NCBI RefSeq assembly: GCF_019733395.1
Contig: NZ_JAIHOO010000001.1
Location: forward strand, 4,883,394-4,947,393
Length of the DNA stretch: 64,000 nt
Source of the DNA: Lysobacter sp. BMK333-48F3
GTDB taxonomy: Bacteria; Pseudomonadota; Gammaproteobacteria; Xanthomonadales; Xanthomonadaceae
Reading direction: 5' to 3'
Part shown: one piece after another, positions 28,462-39,993 of the stretch
Position numbering within the stretch: the first letter of the stretch is position 1
Layout of the letters: every line of letters starts with the position of its first letter
The notes under the pieces: generated by a model
The model's database searches: none
The model's input: the letters and a program-made list of their open reading frames with translations, nothing else
Told to the model about the DNA's origin: nothing
Made by a program: the position numbers and the translations under genes

Positions 28462-29568
28462 ATGCATTCCCACGGCCACCATCACCACGCCCACGGCGGC
28501 ACCCGCGCCTTCGCCGCGGTGACCTTGATCAACCTCGCCTACACCGTGCTCGAGGCCGGCTACGGTTTCGCCACCAATTCGCTGGCGCTGCTGTCCGATG
28601 CCCTGCACAACCTCGGCGACGTGCTCGGCCTGGGCCTGGCCTGGGGCGCCGCCGCCCTGGCCCGGCGCAGCCCCACCGACCGCCACACCTACGGCTGGCG
28701 CCGCGCGACCCTGCTCTCGCCGCTGGCCAACGCGCTGCTGCTGGTCGCCTTTTCCGGCGCCCTGGGCTGGGAGGCGATCCGCCGCTTCGGCGCGCCGCCG
28801 CAGATTCCAGCCTTGCCGGTGATGCTGGTCGCGGCGATCGGCATCGCGGTCAATCTGGGCGCGGCCTGGCTGGTGCGCGACGGCCACGAGCACGACCTCA
28901 ACCGCCGCGGCGCCTTCCTGCATTTGATGGCCGATGCCGCGGTGTCGCTGGCGGCGGTGCTGGCCGGCGCCGGCATGTGGCTGACCGGCTGGGCCTGGCT
29001 CGACCCGGCGATCGCCTTGCTGATCGGCGCGGTGGTCGCGATCGGCGCATTCGGCCTGCTGCGCGAAAGCTTCGACGCGGCGATGGACGCGGTGCCGCGC
29101 AGCATCGACCGCGGCGAAGTCGAGGCGCTGCTGCGCGCGCAGCCGGGCGTGGAGACCGTGCATCACCTGCACATCTGGTCGCTGGGCGCCGGCGAGATCG
29201 CGATGACCGCGCACATCGTGCGTCCCGACGACAGCGACCACGACGCTTTCATCGACCGCCTCAACCGCGAGCTCGACCGCCGCTTCGGCATCAATCATCC
29301 GACCCTGCAGGTCGAGCACGGCCGCGCCTGCGAGCACGACCGCCACGACCGCGCGCCGCACGGCGGCCACGGCCATGGCCACGAGCACCATGAGCACCAC
29401 GATCACGGCCACCGCCACGATCATCATCACCACGAAGACGGCTGCGGCCACGACCACCAGCACGGTCACGACCACGCCGCCGGCCACGATGGCGACCATC
29501 CGCACGATCACGATCGCCCGCACCCGCATCCGCAGCGTCCGAACCCCGGTCCATCGGCGTCGCGCTGA
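28462..29568 (+). CDS. Cation diffusion facilitator metal exporter with His-rich tail
   Basis: A 368-residue CDF transporter, exporting Zn2+, Co2+, Cd2+ or similar by proton exchange. The N-terminus is His-rich ([13 protein letters not shown]). Six membrane segments follow, with transport-site residues in [15 protein letters not shown] (HxxxD) and in a second [12 protein letters not shown]. The cytoplasmic domain is at [17 protein letters not shown]. Beyond residue about 290 is a long His/Asp tail ([20 protein letters not shown]) likely to bind metal. The metal is not determined. It is divergent from the BlaI/M56 pair. Confidence 0.92.
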   Translation: MHSHGHHHHAHGGTRAFAAVTLINLAYTVLEAGYGFATNSLALLSDALHNLGDVLGLGLAWGAAALARRSPTDRHTYGWRRATLLSPLANALLLVAFSGALGWEAIRRFGAPPQIPALPVMLVAAIGIAVNLGAAWLVRDGHEHDLNRRGAFLHLMADAAVSLAAVLAGAGMWLTGWAWLDPAIALLIGAVVAIGAFGLLRESFDAAMDAVPRSIDRGEVEALLRAQPGVETVHHLHIWSLGAGEIAMTAHIVRPDDSDHDAFIDRLNRELDRRFGINHPTLQVEHGRACEHDRHDRAPHGGHGHGHEHHEHHDHGHRHDHHHHEDGCGHDHQHGHDHAAGHDGDHPHDHDRPHPHPQRPNPGPSASR

Positions 29569-29735
29569 GGTTCATGCTGCATCGCAGCGAATCGCGCCGG
29601 GGCGCCGGATCTCCCACGATCCCTGCCCTCCGGCGCGCGCAAACCGTGACCGCCGACGCCCGTCGCACCGCCCCTGCGGCCCCTGCGCGGCCTCCTCGGG
29701 GCGGCCGCCCGGCCCGCAAAACCCGCCCGAGCCCA

Positions 29736-29741
29736 TATAAT
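29736..29741 (+). promoter_or_regulatory. Consensus -10 element upstream of frr
   Basis: TATAAT, a perfect -10 and striking in this base composition, 48 bases before the frr start. The -35 region is poor (CCCGCA at a 17-base spacing). Confidence 0.45.
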
Positions 29742-29789
29742 CCCGCGATTACCCTTGCAGTTACCGTTACGAAAGGACCGGAGCCGGCG

Positions 29790-30347
29790 ATGCTCAACGA
29801 CATCAAGAAAGACGCACAGAACCGCATGGCCAAGAGCGTGGAAGCGTTCCGCCACGATCTGACCAAGGTCCGCACCGGCCGCGCCTCCACTGCGCTGGTG
29901 GACCATCTGAAGGTCAACTACCACGGTTCCGACATGCCGTTGAACCAGGTCGCCAGCGTCCAGGTCAGCGATGCGCGCACCCTGACCATCACCCCGTGGG
30001 AAAAGCAGATCGTCGGCGCGGTCGAGAAGGCCATCCTCGCCTCCGACCTGGGCCTGACCCCGAACACCGCCGGCACGGTGATCCGGATCAACCTGCCTGC
30101 GCTGACCGAAGAGCGCCGCAAGGAGCTGACCAAGGTCGTGCACAGCGAAAGCGAGAACGCCAAGGTCGCGGTCCGCAACATCCGCCGCGACGCCAACCAT
30201 CAGGCCAAGGAACTGCTCAAGGACAAGAAGGTCACCGAGGACGAGCTGCGCCGCTTCGAGGACGAGATCCAGAAGGTCACCGACAGCGCGATCAAGGACG
30301 TCGACGGCGTGGTCAAGGCCAAGGAACAGGAGTTGATGGCGGTCTGA
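29790..30347 (+). CDS. frr: Ribosome recycling factor
   Basis: A 185-residue tRNA-mimic that, with EF-G, splits post-termination ribosomes. The two-domain sequence is typical: [51 protein letters not shown] and [15 protein letters not shown], with a helical C-terminus. The length is the same as E. coli RRF. An upstream in-frame ATG at 29574 is rejected because the sequence before 29790 is intergenic in character and the family starts at MLNDI. GAAAGGA precedes the start. Confidence 0.97.
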   Translation: MLNDIKKDAQNRMAKSVEAFRHDLTKVRTGRASTALVDHLKVNYHGSDMPLNQVASVQVSDARTLTITPWEKQIVGAVEKAILASDLGLTPNTAGTVIRINLPALTEERRKELTKVVHSESENAKVAVRNIRRDANHQAKELLKDKKVTEDELRRFEDEIQKVTDSAIKDVDGVVKAKEQELMAV

Positions 30348-30500
30348 TGCCGCCAGGCGCCGCACGCGGGTTCGACTGAACTTCCGCGCGCCGCGCCGGT
30401 CCAGTTCCGGGTTCCGCGCGCGCGGGGCCCGGCTCCGCCCGGCCGCCATCCCCCGTCAACGGCCGACCGTCCGCCTACCGAGATTCCCGTCATCGGCGCC

Positions 30501-31261
30501 ATGCCCAACGAGTCCGCCCCCTCGCCCGCCCGCATCCCGCGCCACCTCGCCGTCATCATGGACGGCAACGGCCGTTGGGCCGAACGCCGGCGCCGGCCGC
30601 GCATCATCGGCCACCGCGCCGGCGCGCGCACGGTCAACGTCTGCATCGATTTCTGCATCGCCCGCGGCATCCAGGCGCTGACCCTGTTCGCGTTCTCGAG
30701 CGAGAACTGGGGCCGCCCGGAGGACGAAGTCGGCGGGCTGATGAAGCTGTTCCTCAACGCGCTGGAGCGCGAAGTCGAAGAGCTGCACCGGCGCGGCGTG
30801 CGGGTGCGCTTCATCGGCGAACGCGACCGCTTCTCGCCCAAGATCCGCGAACGCATGGCCGCGGCCGAGGCGCAGACCCGCGCCAACGACCGCCTGCACC
30901 TGACCATCGCCGCCAGCTACGGCGGCCGCTGGGACATCGTCCAGGCGGCGCGTTCGCTGGCCGCCGACGTCGCCGCCGGCCGGCTGGCCGCGGACGCGAT
31001 CGACGAATCCCTGTTCGCCTCGCGGATTTGCCTGGCCGACCTGCCGCCGCCGGATCTGTTCATCCGCACCGGCGGCGACACCCGGATCAGCAATTTCCTG
31101 CTCTGGCAGCTGGCCTATACCGAACTGTGGTTCACCGAGGCGCTGTGGCCCGAACTCGACGAGGCGATGCTGCAACGCGCGCTGGACGAGTTCGGCGGCC
31201 GCGAGCGGCGCTTCGGCCTGACCGGGGCGCAAATCGCCGCCCAGCCCAAAGAGACCGTTGA

Positions 31262-31265
<4 letters not shown>
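30501..31265 (+). CDS. uppS: Undecaprenyl diphosphate synthase (cis-prenyltransferase)
   Basis: A 254-residue enzyme that condenses IPP onto farnesyl diphosphate to make the C55 lipid carrier for peptidoglycan and O-antigen. The catalytic Asp is in HLAVIMDGNGRWA. Further family motifs are TLFAFSSENWGRP, the late DLFIRTGGDTRISNFLLWQ and YTELWFTEALWPE. Its TGA overlaps the cdsA ATG. The farnesyl substrate would come from ispA at 53 kb. Confidence 0.97.
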
Positions 31266-32113
<848 letters not shown>

Positions 32114-32120
32114 TCCGGCC

Positions 32121-33299
32121 ATGACTGCTCCCGCCCGCAAGGTCGCCGTACTCGGCGCCACCGGTTCGATCGGCACGTCCGCGCTGGACGTGATCGCGCG
32201 CCATCCCGATTCGCTGCGCGCCAGCGTGCTCGCCGCCGGCGGCAAGGTCGACGCCCTGCTCGCGTTGTGCGAACGCCATCGCCCCGAGCACGCGGTGATC
32301 GCCGACCCGGGCGGCTTCGCCGCGCTGCGCGACGGCCTGCGCGAACGCGGCCTGGCCACCCAGGCCCATTGCGGCGACCAGGCCCTGGTCGAGCTGGTCG
32401 GCTCGCAGGTCTGCGACACCGTGGTCGCGGCCATAGTCGGGGCGGCCGGGCTGACCTCGACCCTGGCCGCCGCCCGCGCCGGCAAGCGCCTGCTGCTGGC
32501 CAACAAAGAGTCCTTGGTGCTGGCCGGCGAGCTGCTGATGGACGCCGCCGCCCAGGCCGGCGCCTGCATCGTGCCGATCGACAGCGAGCACAACGCGATC
32601 TTCCAGTGCCTGCCCGACGCGCACGCCCACGCCGGTCTCAAGCGGATCCTGCTGACCGCCTCGGGCGGCCCGTTCCGCGGCCGTACACGTTCGCAGCTGA
32701 CCGAAGTCACCCCGGAACAGGCGGTGGCCCATCCCAAATGGTCGATGGGGCCGAAGATCTCGGTCGATTCGGCGACGCTGATGAACAAGGGCCTGGAAGT
32801 GATCGAGGCCCACCACCTGTTCGGGGTCGGCGGCGAACGCATCGAAGTGCTGGTGCACCCGCAGAGCCTGGTCCATTCGCTGGTCGAATTCGTCGACGGC
32901 TCGACCCTGGCCCAGCTCGGCCTGCCCGACATGCGCACCGCGCTGGCGGTGGGCTTCGGCTGGCCGCAGCGGATCGACTCGGGCGTGGCCGGACTCGACC
33001 TGCTGGCCCACGGCCGGCTCGATTTCGAGCGCCCCGACCTCGCCGCCTTCCCCTGCCTGCGCCTGGCCTTCGAGGCCCTGGCCGCCGGCGGCACCGCGCC
33101 GGCGGTGCTGAACGCCGCCAACGAAGTGGCGGTTTCAGCGTTTCTTCAGCGGCGCATCGGTTTCCTAGCGATACCGGCGCTGGTCGAGGACACCCTCGCC
33201 GCGCTCCCCTCCCAACCGGCCAGTTCGCTGGCGGCGTTGCGCGACGCCGACGAACGGGCCCGCCGCCACGCCGAACAGGCGATCGTTCAACGAGCCTGA
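32121..33299 (+). CDS. dxr: 1-deoxy-D-xylulose 5-phosphate reductoisomerase
   Basis: A 392-residue NADPH- and metal-dependent enzyme converting DXP to MEP in the non-mevalonate isoprenoid pathway. The NADPH loop is [17 protein letters not shown]. Active-site segments are [29 protein letters not shown] (metal-binding Asp and Glu) and [29 protein letters not shown] is the flexible catalytic loop region. It belongs to the uppS-cdsA-dxr-rseP run. Confidence 0.97.
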   Translation: MTAPARKVAVLGATGSIGTSALDVIARHPDSLRASVLAAGGKVDALLALCERHRPEHAVIADPGGFAALRDGLRERGLATQAHCGDQALVELVGSQVCDTVVAAIVGAAGLTSTLAAARAGKRLLLANKESLVLAGELLMDAAAQAGACIVPIDSEHNAIFQCLPDAHAHAGLKRILLTASGGPFRGRTRSQLTEVTPEQAVAHPKWSMGPKISVDSATLMNKGLEVIEAHHLFGVGGERIEVLVHPQSLVHSLVEFVDGSTLAQLGLPDMRTALAVGFGWPQRIDSGVAGLDLLAHGRLDFERPDLAAFPCLRLAFEALAAGGTAPAVLNAANEVAVSAFLQRRIGFLAIPALVEDTLAALPSQPASSLAALRDADERARRHAEQAIVQRA

Positions 33300-33337
33300 A
33301 CCATGGCAGCAGCCCAGCCACCGTCGTCGAGGCAGCC

Positions 33338-34699
33338 ATGAGCGAGGTCCTGGGATCGCTGTGGTGGCTCATCATCAGCATCGGCTTGCTGGTGACCATC
33401 CACGAGTTCGGCCATTTCTGGGTCGCCCGCCGCTGCGGGGTCAAGGTGCTGCGCTTCTCGATCGGCTTCGGCAAGCCGCTGTGGCTGCGCAAGGGCGCCG
33501 ACGGCACCGAGTACGCGATCGGCGCGATTCCGCTCGGCGGCTACGTCAAGATGCTCGACGAGCGCGAATTCGAGATTCCCGACGCGCTGATCCCGCAGGC
33601 CTTCAACCGCAAGCCGGTGTGGCAGCGCATCGCCATCGTCGCCGCCGGCCCGGTCGCCAACCTGATCCTGTGCGTGGCCCTGTTGTGGGGCATGTTCGTG
33701 ATCGGCCGCCCCGACTTCGCGCCGGTGATCGGCGACGCCGTCGGCCTGGCCGCCGAGTCGGGACTGCGCCGCGGCGACAGCGTGCTGCGGATCGGCGACC
33801 GCGACACCCCGACCTGGAGCGAGGTGCAACTGGCCCTGCTGCCCTACGCGCTGGACCGCGAGAACGTGGCGGTGCGGATCCGCGCCGAGAACGGCGCGCA
33901 GGCCACTCGCCAACTGCAGCTGTCGCGCCTGCCGGCCGAGTTCGACGAACGCCGCGCGGTGCAGATCGTCGGCCTCAGCGGCCGCCACGAGCTGCGCCCG
34001 ACCGTGATCGGCCGGATCGCCCCGGGCGCCCCGGCCTGGGGCGTGCTGGCCGAGGGCGACCGGGTCACCGCGCTCGACGGCGATCCGGTGCGCAGCTGGG
34101 ACGACCTCAGCGCGGCGGTGACCAAGCTCGGCGAGCGCGGCGGCGCGGCGATGATAGAAGTGGCCCGCAACGGCGACCGCCTGGCCCTGGAAATCGCCCC
34201 CAAGCGGATGGCCAGGCCCGACGGCAAGGCCTACTGGGGCCTGGGCCTGACCTCGGCCGCCGTGCCCGAGCCGGCGCGCGACGCGGTGCTGCGCTACGGC
34301 CCGCTGCAGGCGGTGCCGGCGGCGCTGCGCGAGGGCGTGCACCAGACCGAGCAGTTGTTCGCGATGATCGGCCGCGCCTTCACCGGCCGGGTCTCGCTGC
34401 AGAACACGGTGGCCGGCCCGGTGACCATCGGCCGCGCCGCCAACGCCTATGCCCGCAACGGGCCGGCCTGGTATCTGCAGCTGCTGGCCCTGCTGTCGCT
34501 GAGCCTGGGCATCCTGAACCTGCTGCCGATCCCGATCTTGGACGGCGGTCACCTGCTGTATTACCTTATCGAGCTGGTCAAAGGCAGCCCGGTCAGCGAG
34601 CGCGTGATGGCGGCCGGACATTTCGTCGGCCTGGCCCTGATCGCCAGCCTGATGGGCCTGGCGTTCTACAACGACATCCTGAACAACTTGGTGCGCTGA
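33338..34699 (+). CDS. rseP: Regulator of sigma-E site-2 protease
   Basis: A 453-residue intramembrane zinc protease of the M50 family that cleaves anti-sigma-E factors after first-site cleavage. The zinc site HEFGHF lies in the first membrane segment (VTIHEFGHFWVARRCGV). Two PDZ domains occupy the periplasmic loop (GDAVGLAAESGLRRGDSVL; RIAPGAPAWGVLAEGDRV). The third ligand is in LNLLPIPILDGGHLLYY near the C-terminus. Next to bamA and within the outer-membrane biogenesis cluster, as in E. coli. Confidence 0.96.
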   Translation: MSEVLGSLWWLIISIGLLVTIHEFGHFWVARRCGVKVLRFSIGFGKPLWLRKGADGTEYAIGAIPLGGYVKMLDEREFEIPDALIPQAFNRKPVWQRIAIVAAGPVANLILCVALLWGMFVIGRPDFAPVIGDAVGLAAESGLRRGDSVLRIGDRDTPTWSEVQLALLPYALDRENVAVRIRAENGAQATRQLQLSRLPAEFDERRAVQIVGLSGRHELRPTVIGRIAPGAPAWGVLAEGDRVTALDGDPVRSWDDLSAAVTKLGERGGAAMIEVARNGDRLALEIAPKRMARPDGKAYWGLGLTSAAVPEPARDAVLRYGPLQAVPAALREGVHQTEQLFAMIGRAFTGRVSLQNTVAGPVTIGRAANAYARNGPAWYLQLLALLSLSLGILNLLPIPILDGGHLLYYLIELVKGSPVSERVMAAGHFVGLALIASLMGLAFYNDILNNLVR

Positions 34700-34793
34700 T
34701 GCCGGCCTGACGCTCGAACGAACGCTTTGCCCTCTATCCTGCCGCACTTCGACCCGATGCCCGACTGCCGGCATCCAGCCCCAAACGGACGTA

Positions 34794-37265
34794 ATGATGA
34801 CGCGAATCCCTAATCGCCGCCTGCTCGCCCTCGCCCTTGCCACGGCAATGACCTCGGCGCCGGCGATTCCCGCGATGGCGCAGTCCGCCGATCCGTTCTC
34901 GCTGGGCGGCGGCGCGCCGAACGCTCCGGCACCGGGTTCGTTCACGGTCAGCGACATCCGCATCGACGGGTTGCAACGCATCTCCGCCGGCACCGTCTTC
35001 ACCTACCTGCCGGTCGAGCGCGGCGACACGATGGACACGGCCAAGGCCGGCGACGCCATCCGCGCCCTGTACAAGACCGGCTTCTTCGAAGACGTCCGGC
35101 TCGACCGCCAGGGCACCATCCTGGTGGTCACCGTCGCCGAGCGTCCGGCGATCAACAAGCTGACCCTGACCGGCAACAAGGACATCAAGAGCGAAGACCT
35201 GCTCAAGGGCCTGAAGGAAATCGGCCTGGCCGAAGGCGAGACCTTCGACCGCCTGGCCCTGGACAAGGTCACCCAGGACCTGACCCGGCAGTACAACAAC
35301 CGCGGCAAGTACAACGTCGAGATCACCAACTCGGTGAACCGCCTCGACCGCAACCGCGTCGACCTGACCATCACCGTCAAGGAAGGCAAGGCGGCCAAGA
35401 TCCGCCACATCAACCTGATCGGCAACGACAAGTTCGAGCAGAAGGACATCCTCGACGGTTGGGAATCGCGCGAGCACAACTGGCTCAGCTGGTACCGCCG
35501 CGACGACCAGTACTCGCGCGAGAAGCTGTCCGGCGACCTGGAAAAGCTCAACTCCTATTACCTCGACCGCGGCTACGTCGACTTCAGCATCGACTCGACC
35601 CAGGTCGCGATCAGCCCGGACCGCCAGGACATGTTCCTGACCGCCGGCGTCACCGAGGGCGACCAGTACAAGGTCGCCAGCGTGCAGGTCACCGGCGACA
35701 CCATCCTGCCCAAGGAAGAGATCGAGAAGCTGGTCATCGTCAAGCCGGAACAGATCTTCTCGCGCCGCCTGCTCGAGATCAGCTCCGACGCGATCACCGC
35801 GACCCTGGGCAACGTCGGCTACGCCTTCGCCCAGGTCAATCCGATCCCGGACGTCAACCGCGAGAACAAGACCGTCGGCATCAACATGCAGGTGGTGCCG
35901 GGCCCGCGCGTCAACGTGCGCCGGATCGTGTTCAAGGGCAACACCCGTACCGCCGACGAAGTGCTGCGCCGCGAAATGCGCCAGTTCGAAGGCACCTGGT
36001 ACTCGCAGGCGGCGATCGACCGCTCCAAGATCCGGCTGCAGGGCCTGGGCTATTTCGAGAACGTCGACGTCGAGAGCAAGCCGGTGCCCGGCACCAACGA
36101 CCAGGTCGACGTGGTCTACAACCTCAAGGAAACCACCTCCGGCAGCTTCGTGTTCGGCCTGGGCTATTCGCAGCTGGGCAAGCTGACCACGCAGATCCAG
36201 CTGTCGCAGAACAACTTCCTCGGCAGCGGCAACCGCGTGTCGGTGCAGGCGCAGCGCAGCCGTTACCAGTCGCGCTACGACTTCTCCTACACCAACCCCT
36301 ACTTCACCGACGACGGCGTCTCGCTGGGCTACAACCTGTCCTGGCGCGAACTCGACTACTCCGACTTCAACACCGCCCAGTACTCGACCACCAACGGCAC
36401 CGCCCAGGTCGTGCTCGGCGTGCCGCTGACCGAGACCGACTCGGTGACCGGCCTGCTCGGCATCGACAGCAACGAGATCCTGGCGTTCGAGAACACCGCG
36501 CCGCCGAGCATCATCGATTACCTCGACGCGCTCGGCCAACGCACCTTCCACGCCTGGCGCGCGCAGATCGGCTGGGGCCGCAACAGCCTCAACCACGCGC
36601 TGACCCCGACCGCCGGCACCCAGCAGCGGGTGTGGCTGGAAGCGACCCTGCCGGGCTCGACGGTCGAGTACTACAAGATCAACTACAACTTCTCCAAGTT
36701 CTGGCCGCTGTCGCGCCACCTGGTGCTCAACACCCGCGCCGAACTGGGCTACGGCGACAGCTACGGCAAGGACAGCAGCCGGGTCGTCGACCGCGACGGC
36801 ACCGGCCCCAACCCGCCGAAGACCATCACCGCGACCGGCCTGCCGTTCTTCGAGAACTTCTACGCCGGCGGCGTGCGCTCGGTGCGCGGCTTCACCGACA
36901 ACACCCTCGGCCCGCGCGAGGCCGCCTTCGTCGGCGCGACCTACAAGCAGCCGCTGGGCGGCGCGTTCAAGACCACCGGTTCGCTGGAAATGTATTTCCC
37001 GACCCTGCTCGACACGCCGGCCGCGCGCATCTCCGCGTTCCTGGACTTCGGCAACGTCTACAAGGACTACGACGCCTTCGACGCGGGCGAGCTGCGCGCC
37101 TCGGCCGGTATCGCCCTGATGTGGCGCTCGCCGATGGGCCCGATCTCGATCAGCTACGCGTTCCCGTTCAAGAAGCAGGGTCCGGAGTACAACGCGCAAG
37201 GCCAGCAGGTCGACCGCGGCGACGAGCTGGAACGCCTGCAGTTCACCTTCGGCGGCACGTTCTGA
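34794..37265 (+). CDS. bamA: Outer-membrane protein assembly factor BamA
   Basis: An 823-residue outer-membrane insertase, core of the BAM complex. A signal peptide ends near AMAQSAD. Five POTRA domains follow (start FTVSDIRIDGLQRISAGTVF) up to about residue 425, then a 16-strand barrel. The conserved VRGF motif is in GGVRSVRGFTDNTLGPRE, and the protein ends in F (FTFGGTF), the usual outer-membrane signature. ATGATG at 34794 leaves the first codon ambiguous by one residue. lpxD follows after 28 bases with no skp between them. Confidence 0.97.
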   Translation: MMTRIPNRRLLALALATAMTSAPAIPAMAQSADPFSLGGGAPNAPAPGSFTVSDIRIDGLQRISAGTVFTYLPVERGDTMDTAKAGDAIRALYKTGFFEDVRLDRQGTILVVTVAERPAINKLTLTGNKDIKSEDLLKGLKEIGLAEGETFDRLALDKVTQDLTRQYNNRGKYNVEITNSVNRLDRNRVDLTITVKEGKAAKIRHINLIGNDKFEQKDILDGWESREHNWLSWYRRDDQYSREKLSGDLEKLNSYYLDRGYVDFSIDSTQVAISPDRQDMFLTAGVTEGDQYKVASVQVTGDTILPKEEIEKLVIVKPEQIFSRRLLEISSDAITATLGNVGYAFAQVNPIPDVNRENKTVGINMQVVPGPRVNVRRIVFKGNTRTADEVLRREMRQFEGTWYSQAAIDRSKIRLQGLGYFENVDVESKPVPGTNDQVDVVYNLKETTSGSFVFGLGYSQLGKLTTQIQLSQNNFLGSGNRVSVQAQRSRYQSRYDFSYTNPYFTDDGVSLGYNLSWRELDYSDFNTAQYSTTNGTAQVVLGVPLTETDSVTGLLGIDSNEILAFENTAPPSIIDYLDALGQRTFHAWRAQIGWGRNSLNHALTPTAGTQQRVWLEATLPGSTVEYYKINYNFSKFWPLSRHLVLNTRAELGYGDSYGKDSSRVVDRDGTGPNPPKTITATGLPFFENFYAGGVRSVRGFTDNTLGPREAAFVGATYKQPLGGAFKTTGSLEMYFPTLLDTPAARISAFLDFGNVYKDYDAFDAGELRASAGIALMWRSPMGPISISYAFPFKKQGPEYNAQGQQVDRGDELERLQFTFGGTF

Positions 37266-37293
37266 TCGCCGACCGCGCTTTGGGCACCCCGCT

Positions 37294-38313
37294 GTGAGCA
37301 ACGACGGTTACACCGCGCAGGAACTGGCCGAGCGCTTCGCGCTCGGCTTGCGCGGCGACGGCGCCGCGCGCGTGCTCGGCGTCGGCACCCTGGCCCGGGC
37401 CGAGCCCGGCCAGCTGGCCTTCCTCGCCAATCCCAAGTACCGCGCCCAGCTCGCCGCGAGCCGCGCCGGTGCGGTGGTGATGCGCGAGGACGACGCCGAG
37501 GGCTACGCCGGCACCGCGCTGATCGCGCGCGATCCCTACGCCGCCTTCGCCAAGATCTCGGCCCTGTTCGAGCCGCGCCCGCTGCGCGAACCCGGCATCC
37601 ACGCCTCGGCCGCGATCGATCCCAGCGCGGACGTGTCGCCCCAGGCCCATATCGGCCCCTTCGTCAGCATCGGCGCGCGCAGCCGCATCGAGGCCGGCGC
37701 CATCGTCGGCCCCGGCTGCGTGATCGGCGAGGACTGCGTGGTCGGCGCCGGCAGCGAACTGATCGCCCGGGTGACTCTGGTGACCCGGGTCCGGCTCGGC
37801 CAGCGCGTACTGATCCATCCCGGCGCGGTGCTCGGCGCCGACGGCTTCGGCCTGGCGATGGAGGCCGGCCGCTGGCTCAAGGTGCCCCAGCTCGGCGGCG
37901 TGGTGGTCGGCGACGATTGCGAGATCGGCGCCAACACCACCATCGACCGCGGCGCGATCGAGGACACGGTGCTGGAAGAGGACGTGCGCCTGGACAACCA
38001 GATCCAGATCGGCCACAACGTCCGCATCGGCGCCCACAGCGCCATGGCCGGCTGCTCGGCCGCGGCCGGCAGCGCCCGGATCGGCCGCTACTGCCTGATC
38101 GGCGGCGGCGCCGGCGTGCTCGGCCATCTGGAGCTGTGCGACAAGGTCGTGATCACCGCGATGAGCCTGGTCACCAGCTCGATCCGCGAGCCGGGCGAGT
38201 ACTCCTCCGGCACCCCGCTGATGGACAACCGCAGCTGGCGCAAGAACGCCGCCCGGTTCAAGCAGCTCGACGCGATCGCCCGCCGCAACCCGCGTCCGCG
38301 CGAGGACGGCTGA
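37294..38313 (+). CDS. lpxD: UDP-3-O-acylglucosamine N-acyltransferase
   Basis: A 339-residue acyltransferase that adds the second hydroxy-fatty acyl chain in lipid A synthesis. An N-terminal uridine-binding domain (YTAQELAERFAL) precedes a left-handed beta-helix of hexapeptide repeats (ASAAIDPSADVSPQAHIGPF; GANTTIDRGAIEDTVLEE). The catalytic His is in DNQIQIGHNVRIG. The start is a GTG (GTGAGCAACGACGG). Genes fabZ, lpxA and lpxB follow in the standard order. Confidence 0.96.
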   Translation: MSNDGYTAQELAERFALGLRGDGAARVLGVGTLARAEPGQLAFLANPKYRAQLAASRAGAVVMREDDAEGYAGTALIARDPYAAFAKISALFEPRPLREPGIHASAAIDPSADVSPQAHIGPFVSIGARSRIEAGAIVGPGCVIGEDCVVGAGSELIARVTLVTRVRLGQRVLIHPGAVLGADGFGLAMEAGRWLKVPQLGGVVVGDDCEIGANTTIDRGAIEDTVLEEDVRLDNQIQIGHNVRIGAHSAMAGCSAAAGSARIGRYCLIGGGAGVLGHLELCDKVVITAMSLVTSSIREPGEYSSGTPLMDNRSWRKNAARFKQLDAIARRNPRPREDG

Positions 38314-38465
38314 GCCGCCCTGCCCCGGCGCCACCATACGCCGGCGCCACACCCGCGGCGAAAACTGCGGGACAATGGGCATTGCGGCGCAAGCCGATCA
38401 CGACGGGCCGCGGACGGACCGCGGACTCCCAGCGCAGGACGCGCATAACGGAAGAACCCAAGAAG

Positions 38466-38921
38466 ATGAGCCAGACCCTGCAACTCCCGCTCGACGTTAC
38501 GGCGATCCAGAAGCTGCTGCCGCACCGTTACCCGTTCCTGCTGGTCGACCGCGTGGTCGAGTTCGAAGCCCACAAGCGCGTGCTCTGCCGCAAGAACGTG
38601 AGTTGCAACGAGCCCTACTTCAACGGCCACTTCCCCGGCCACCCGGTGATGCCGGGGGTGCTGGTGATCGAAGCGCTGGCCCAGGCCGGCGGCATCCTGA
38701 CCCAGCTCTCGCACGGCGGCGTCGCCGACGGCCGCCTGTTCTACCTGGTCAAGATCGACAACGCCAAGTTCTCGCGCATGGTCACCCCGGGCGACTGCCT
38801 GGAGCTGGAAGTCACGCTCAAGCGCACCATCCGCAACATGGCCATCTACACCGGCGTGGCCCGCGTCGACGGCGAGCAGGTCGCCTGCGCCGACATCGTC
38901 TGCGCCGAGGTCAAGGAGTGA
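38466..38921 (+). CDS. fabZ: 3-hydroxyacyl-ACP dehydratase
   Basis: A 151-residue hot-dog-fold enzyme that dehydrates 3-hydroxyacyl-ACP during fatty-acid elongation; it competes with LpxA/LpxD for hydroxyacyl-ACP. Motifs: [14 protein letters not shown]; the catalytic His in [15 protein letters not shown] and the Glu in [11 protein letters not shown]. Length equals the E. coli enzyme. lpxA begins 5 bases after the stop. Confidence 0.97.
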   Translation: MSQTLQLPLDVTAIQKLLPHRYPFLLVDRVVEFEAHKRVLCRKNVSCNEPYFNGHFPGHPVMPGVLVIEALAQAGGILTQLSHGGVADGRLFYLVKIDNAKFSRMVTPGDCLELEVTLKRTIRNMAIYTGVARVDGEQVACADIVCAEVKE

Positions 38922-38925
38922 CGCG

Positions 38926-39708
38926 ATGAGCGCCACGATCCACCCCACCGCCTTCGTCGAACCCGGCGCCCGCCTCGGCGACGGCGTCGTGGTCGGCCCG
39001 TTCTGCTACATCGGCGATCAGGTCGAGGTCGGCGACGGCACCGTGTTCGGCCCGCACTGCGTGGTCCACGGCCCGACCCGGATCGGCCGCGGCAACCGCT
39101 TCTACGCCCAGTGCGCGATCGGCGGCGATCCGCAGGACAAGAAATTCGCCGGCGAACGCACCGAGCTGGAAATCGGCGACGACAACGTGTTCCGCGAGTT
39201 CGTCACCGTCAACCGCGGCACCGGCAACGGCGGCGGCCTGACCCGGATCGGCAACGGCAACTGGTTCCTGGCCTACACCCACGTCGCCCACGATTGCCAG
39301 GTCGGCAACCAGTGCGTGTTCTCCAACAACTCGACCCTGGCCGGCCACGTCACCGTGGAAGACCAGGTGATCATGAGCGGCTTCTCCGGCATCCATCAGT
39401 TCTGCCGGATCGGCGCGCACGCCTTCATCGGCATGGGCGCGCTGGTCAACGGCGACGTGCCGCCGTTCCTGATGGTCGCCCAGGACGGCTACGGCCGCCC
39501 GCGCGGGATCAACAGCGAAGGCCTCAAGCGCCGCGGCTTCGACGCCGAACGCATCGGCGCGATCAAGCGCGCCTACCGCACCTTGTACGTCTCCGGCGCT
39601 TCGCTGGAAGAAGCGCGGGCCAAGCTCGAGGACATCGCCGCCGACAGCCCGGACGTGCGCGCCCTGCTCGACTTCATCGGCAACGGCGAGCGGCCGCTGC
39701 TGCGCTGA
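38926..39708 (+). CDS. lpxA: UDP-N-acetylglucosamine O-acyltransferase
   Basis: A 260-residue trimeric beta-helix acyltransferase catalysing the first step of lipid A synthesis. Hexapeptide repeats run from [20 protein letters not shown] to about residue 190, then helices. The catalytic His is in [16 protein letters not shown]. Acyl-chain-length specificity (the residue that acts as ruler) is not read here. It follows fabZ by 5 bases; 285 bases separate it from lpxB, so lpxB may have its own promoter. Confidence 0.97.
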   Translation: MSATIHPTAFVEPGARLGDGVVVGPFCYIGDQVEVGDGTVFGPHCVVHGPTRIGRGNRFYAQCAIGGDPQDKKFAGERTELEIGDDNVFREFVTVNRGTGNGGGLTRIGNGNWFLAYTHVAHDCQVGNQCVFSNNSTLAGHVTVEDQVIMSGFSGIHQFCRIGAHAFIGMGALVNGDVPPFLMVAQDGYGRPRGINSEGLKRRGFDAERIGAIKRAYRTLYVSGASLEEARAKLEDIAADSPDVRALLDFIGNGERPLLR

Positions 39709-39993
39709 GCCCGCCCGCGGCGGGACGGCGCCGGCCGTCCCGTCCTGCGCAGCGCTTCCCATCCGATTCCGCGTCGCGGCGCCCCGCGCGCGCCGAGGCG
39801 CGCGGCGTGATCGCCGCCCGGCTTGGCCCACGACCGCGATCACCCGCCTGGGCAGGATCTGACCCTCGGGGACGACGTTGGCCCCACGACAGGGCACAAT
39901 GCGACGGCAAGTCCGGTTTCCCCCGCTGACGCCCGTCGCGCGCCGCGCCTCGCCGCCGCGCCCCACGGCACGAACTGGAACGTCACAGCGCCG

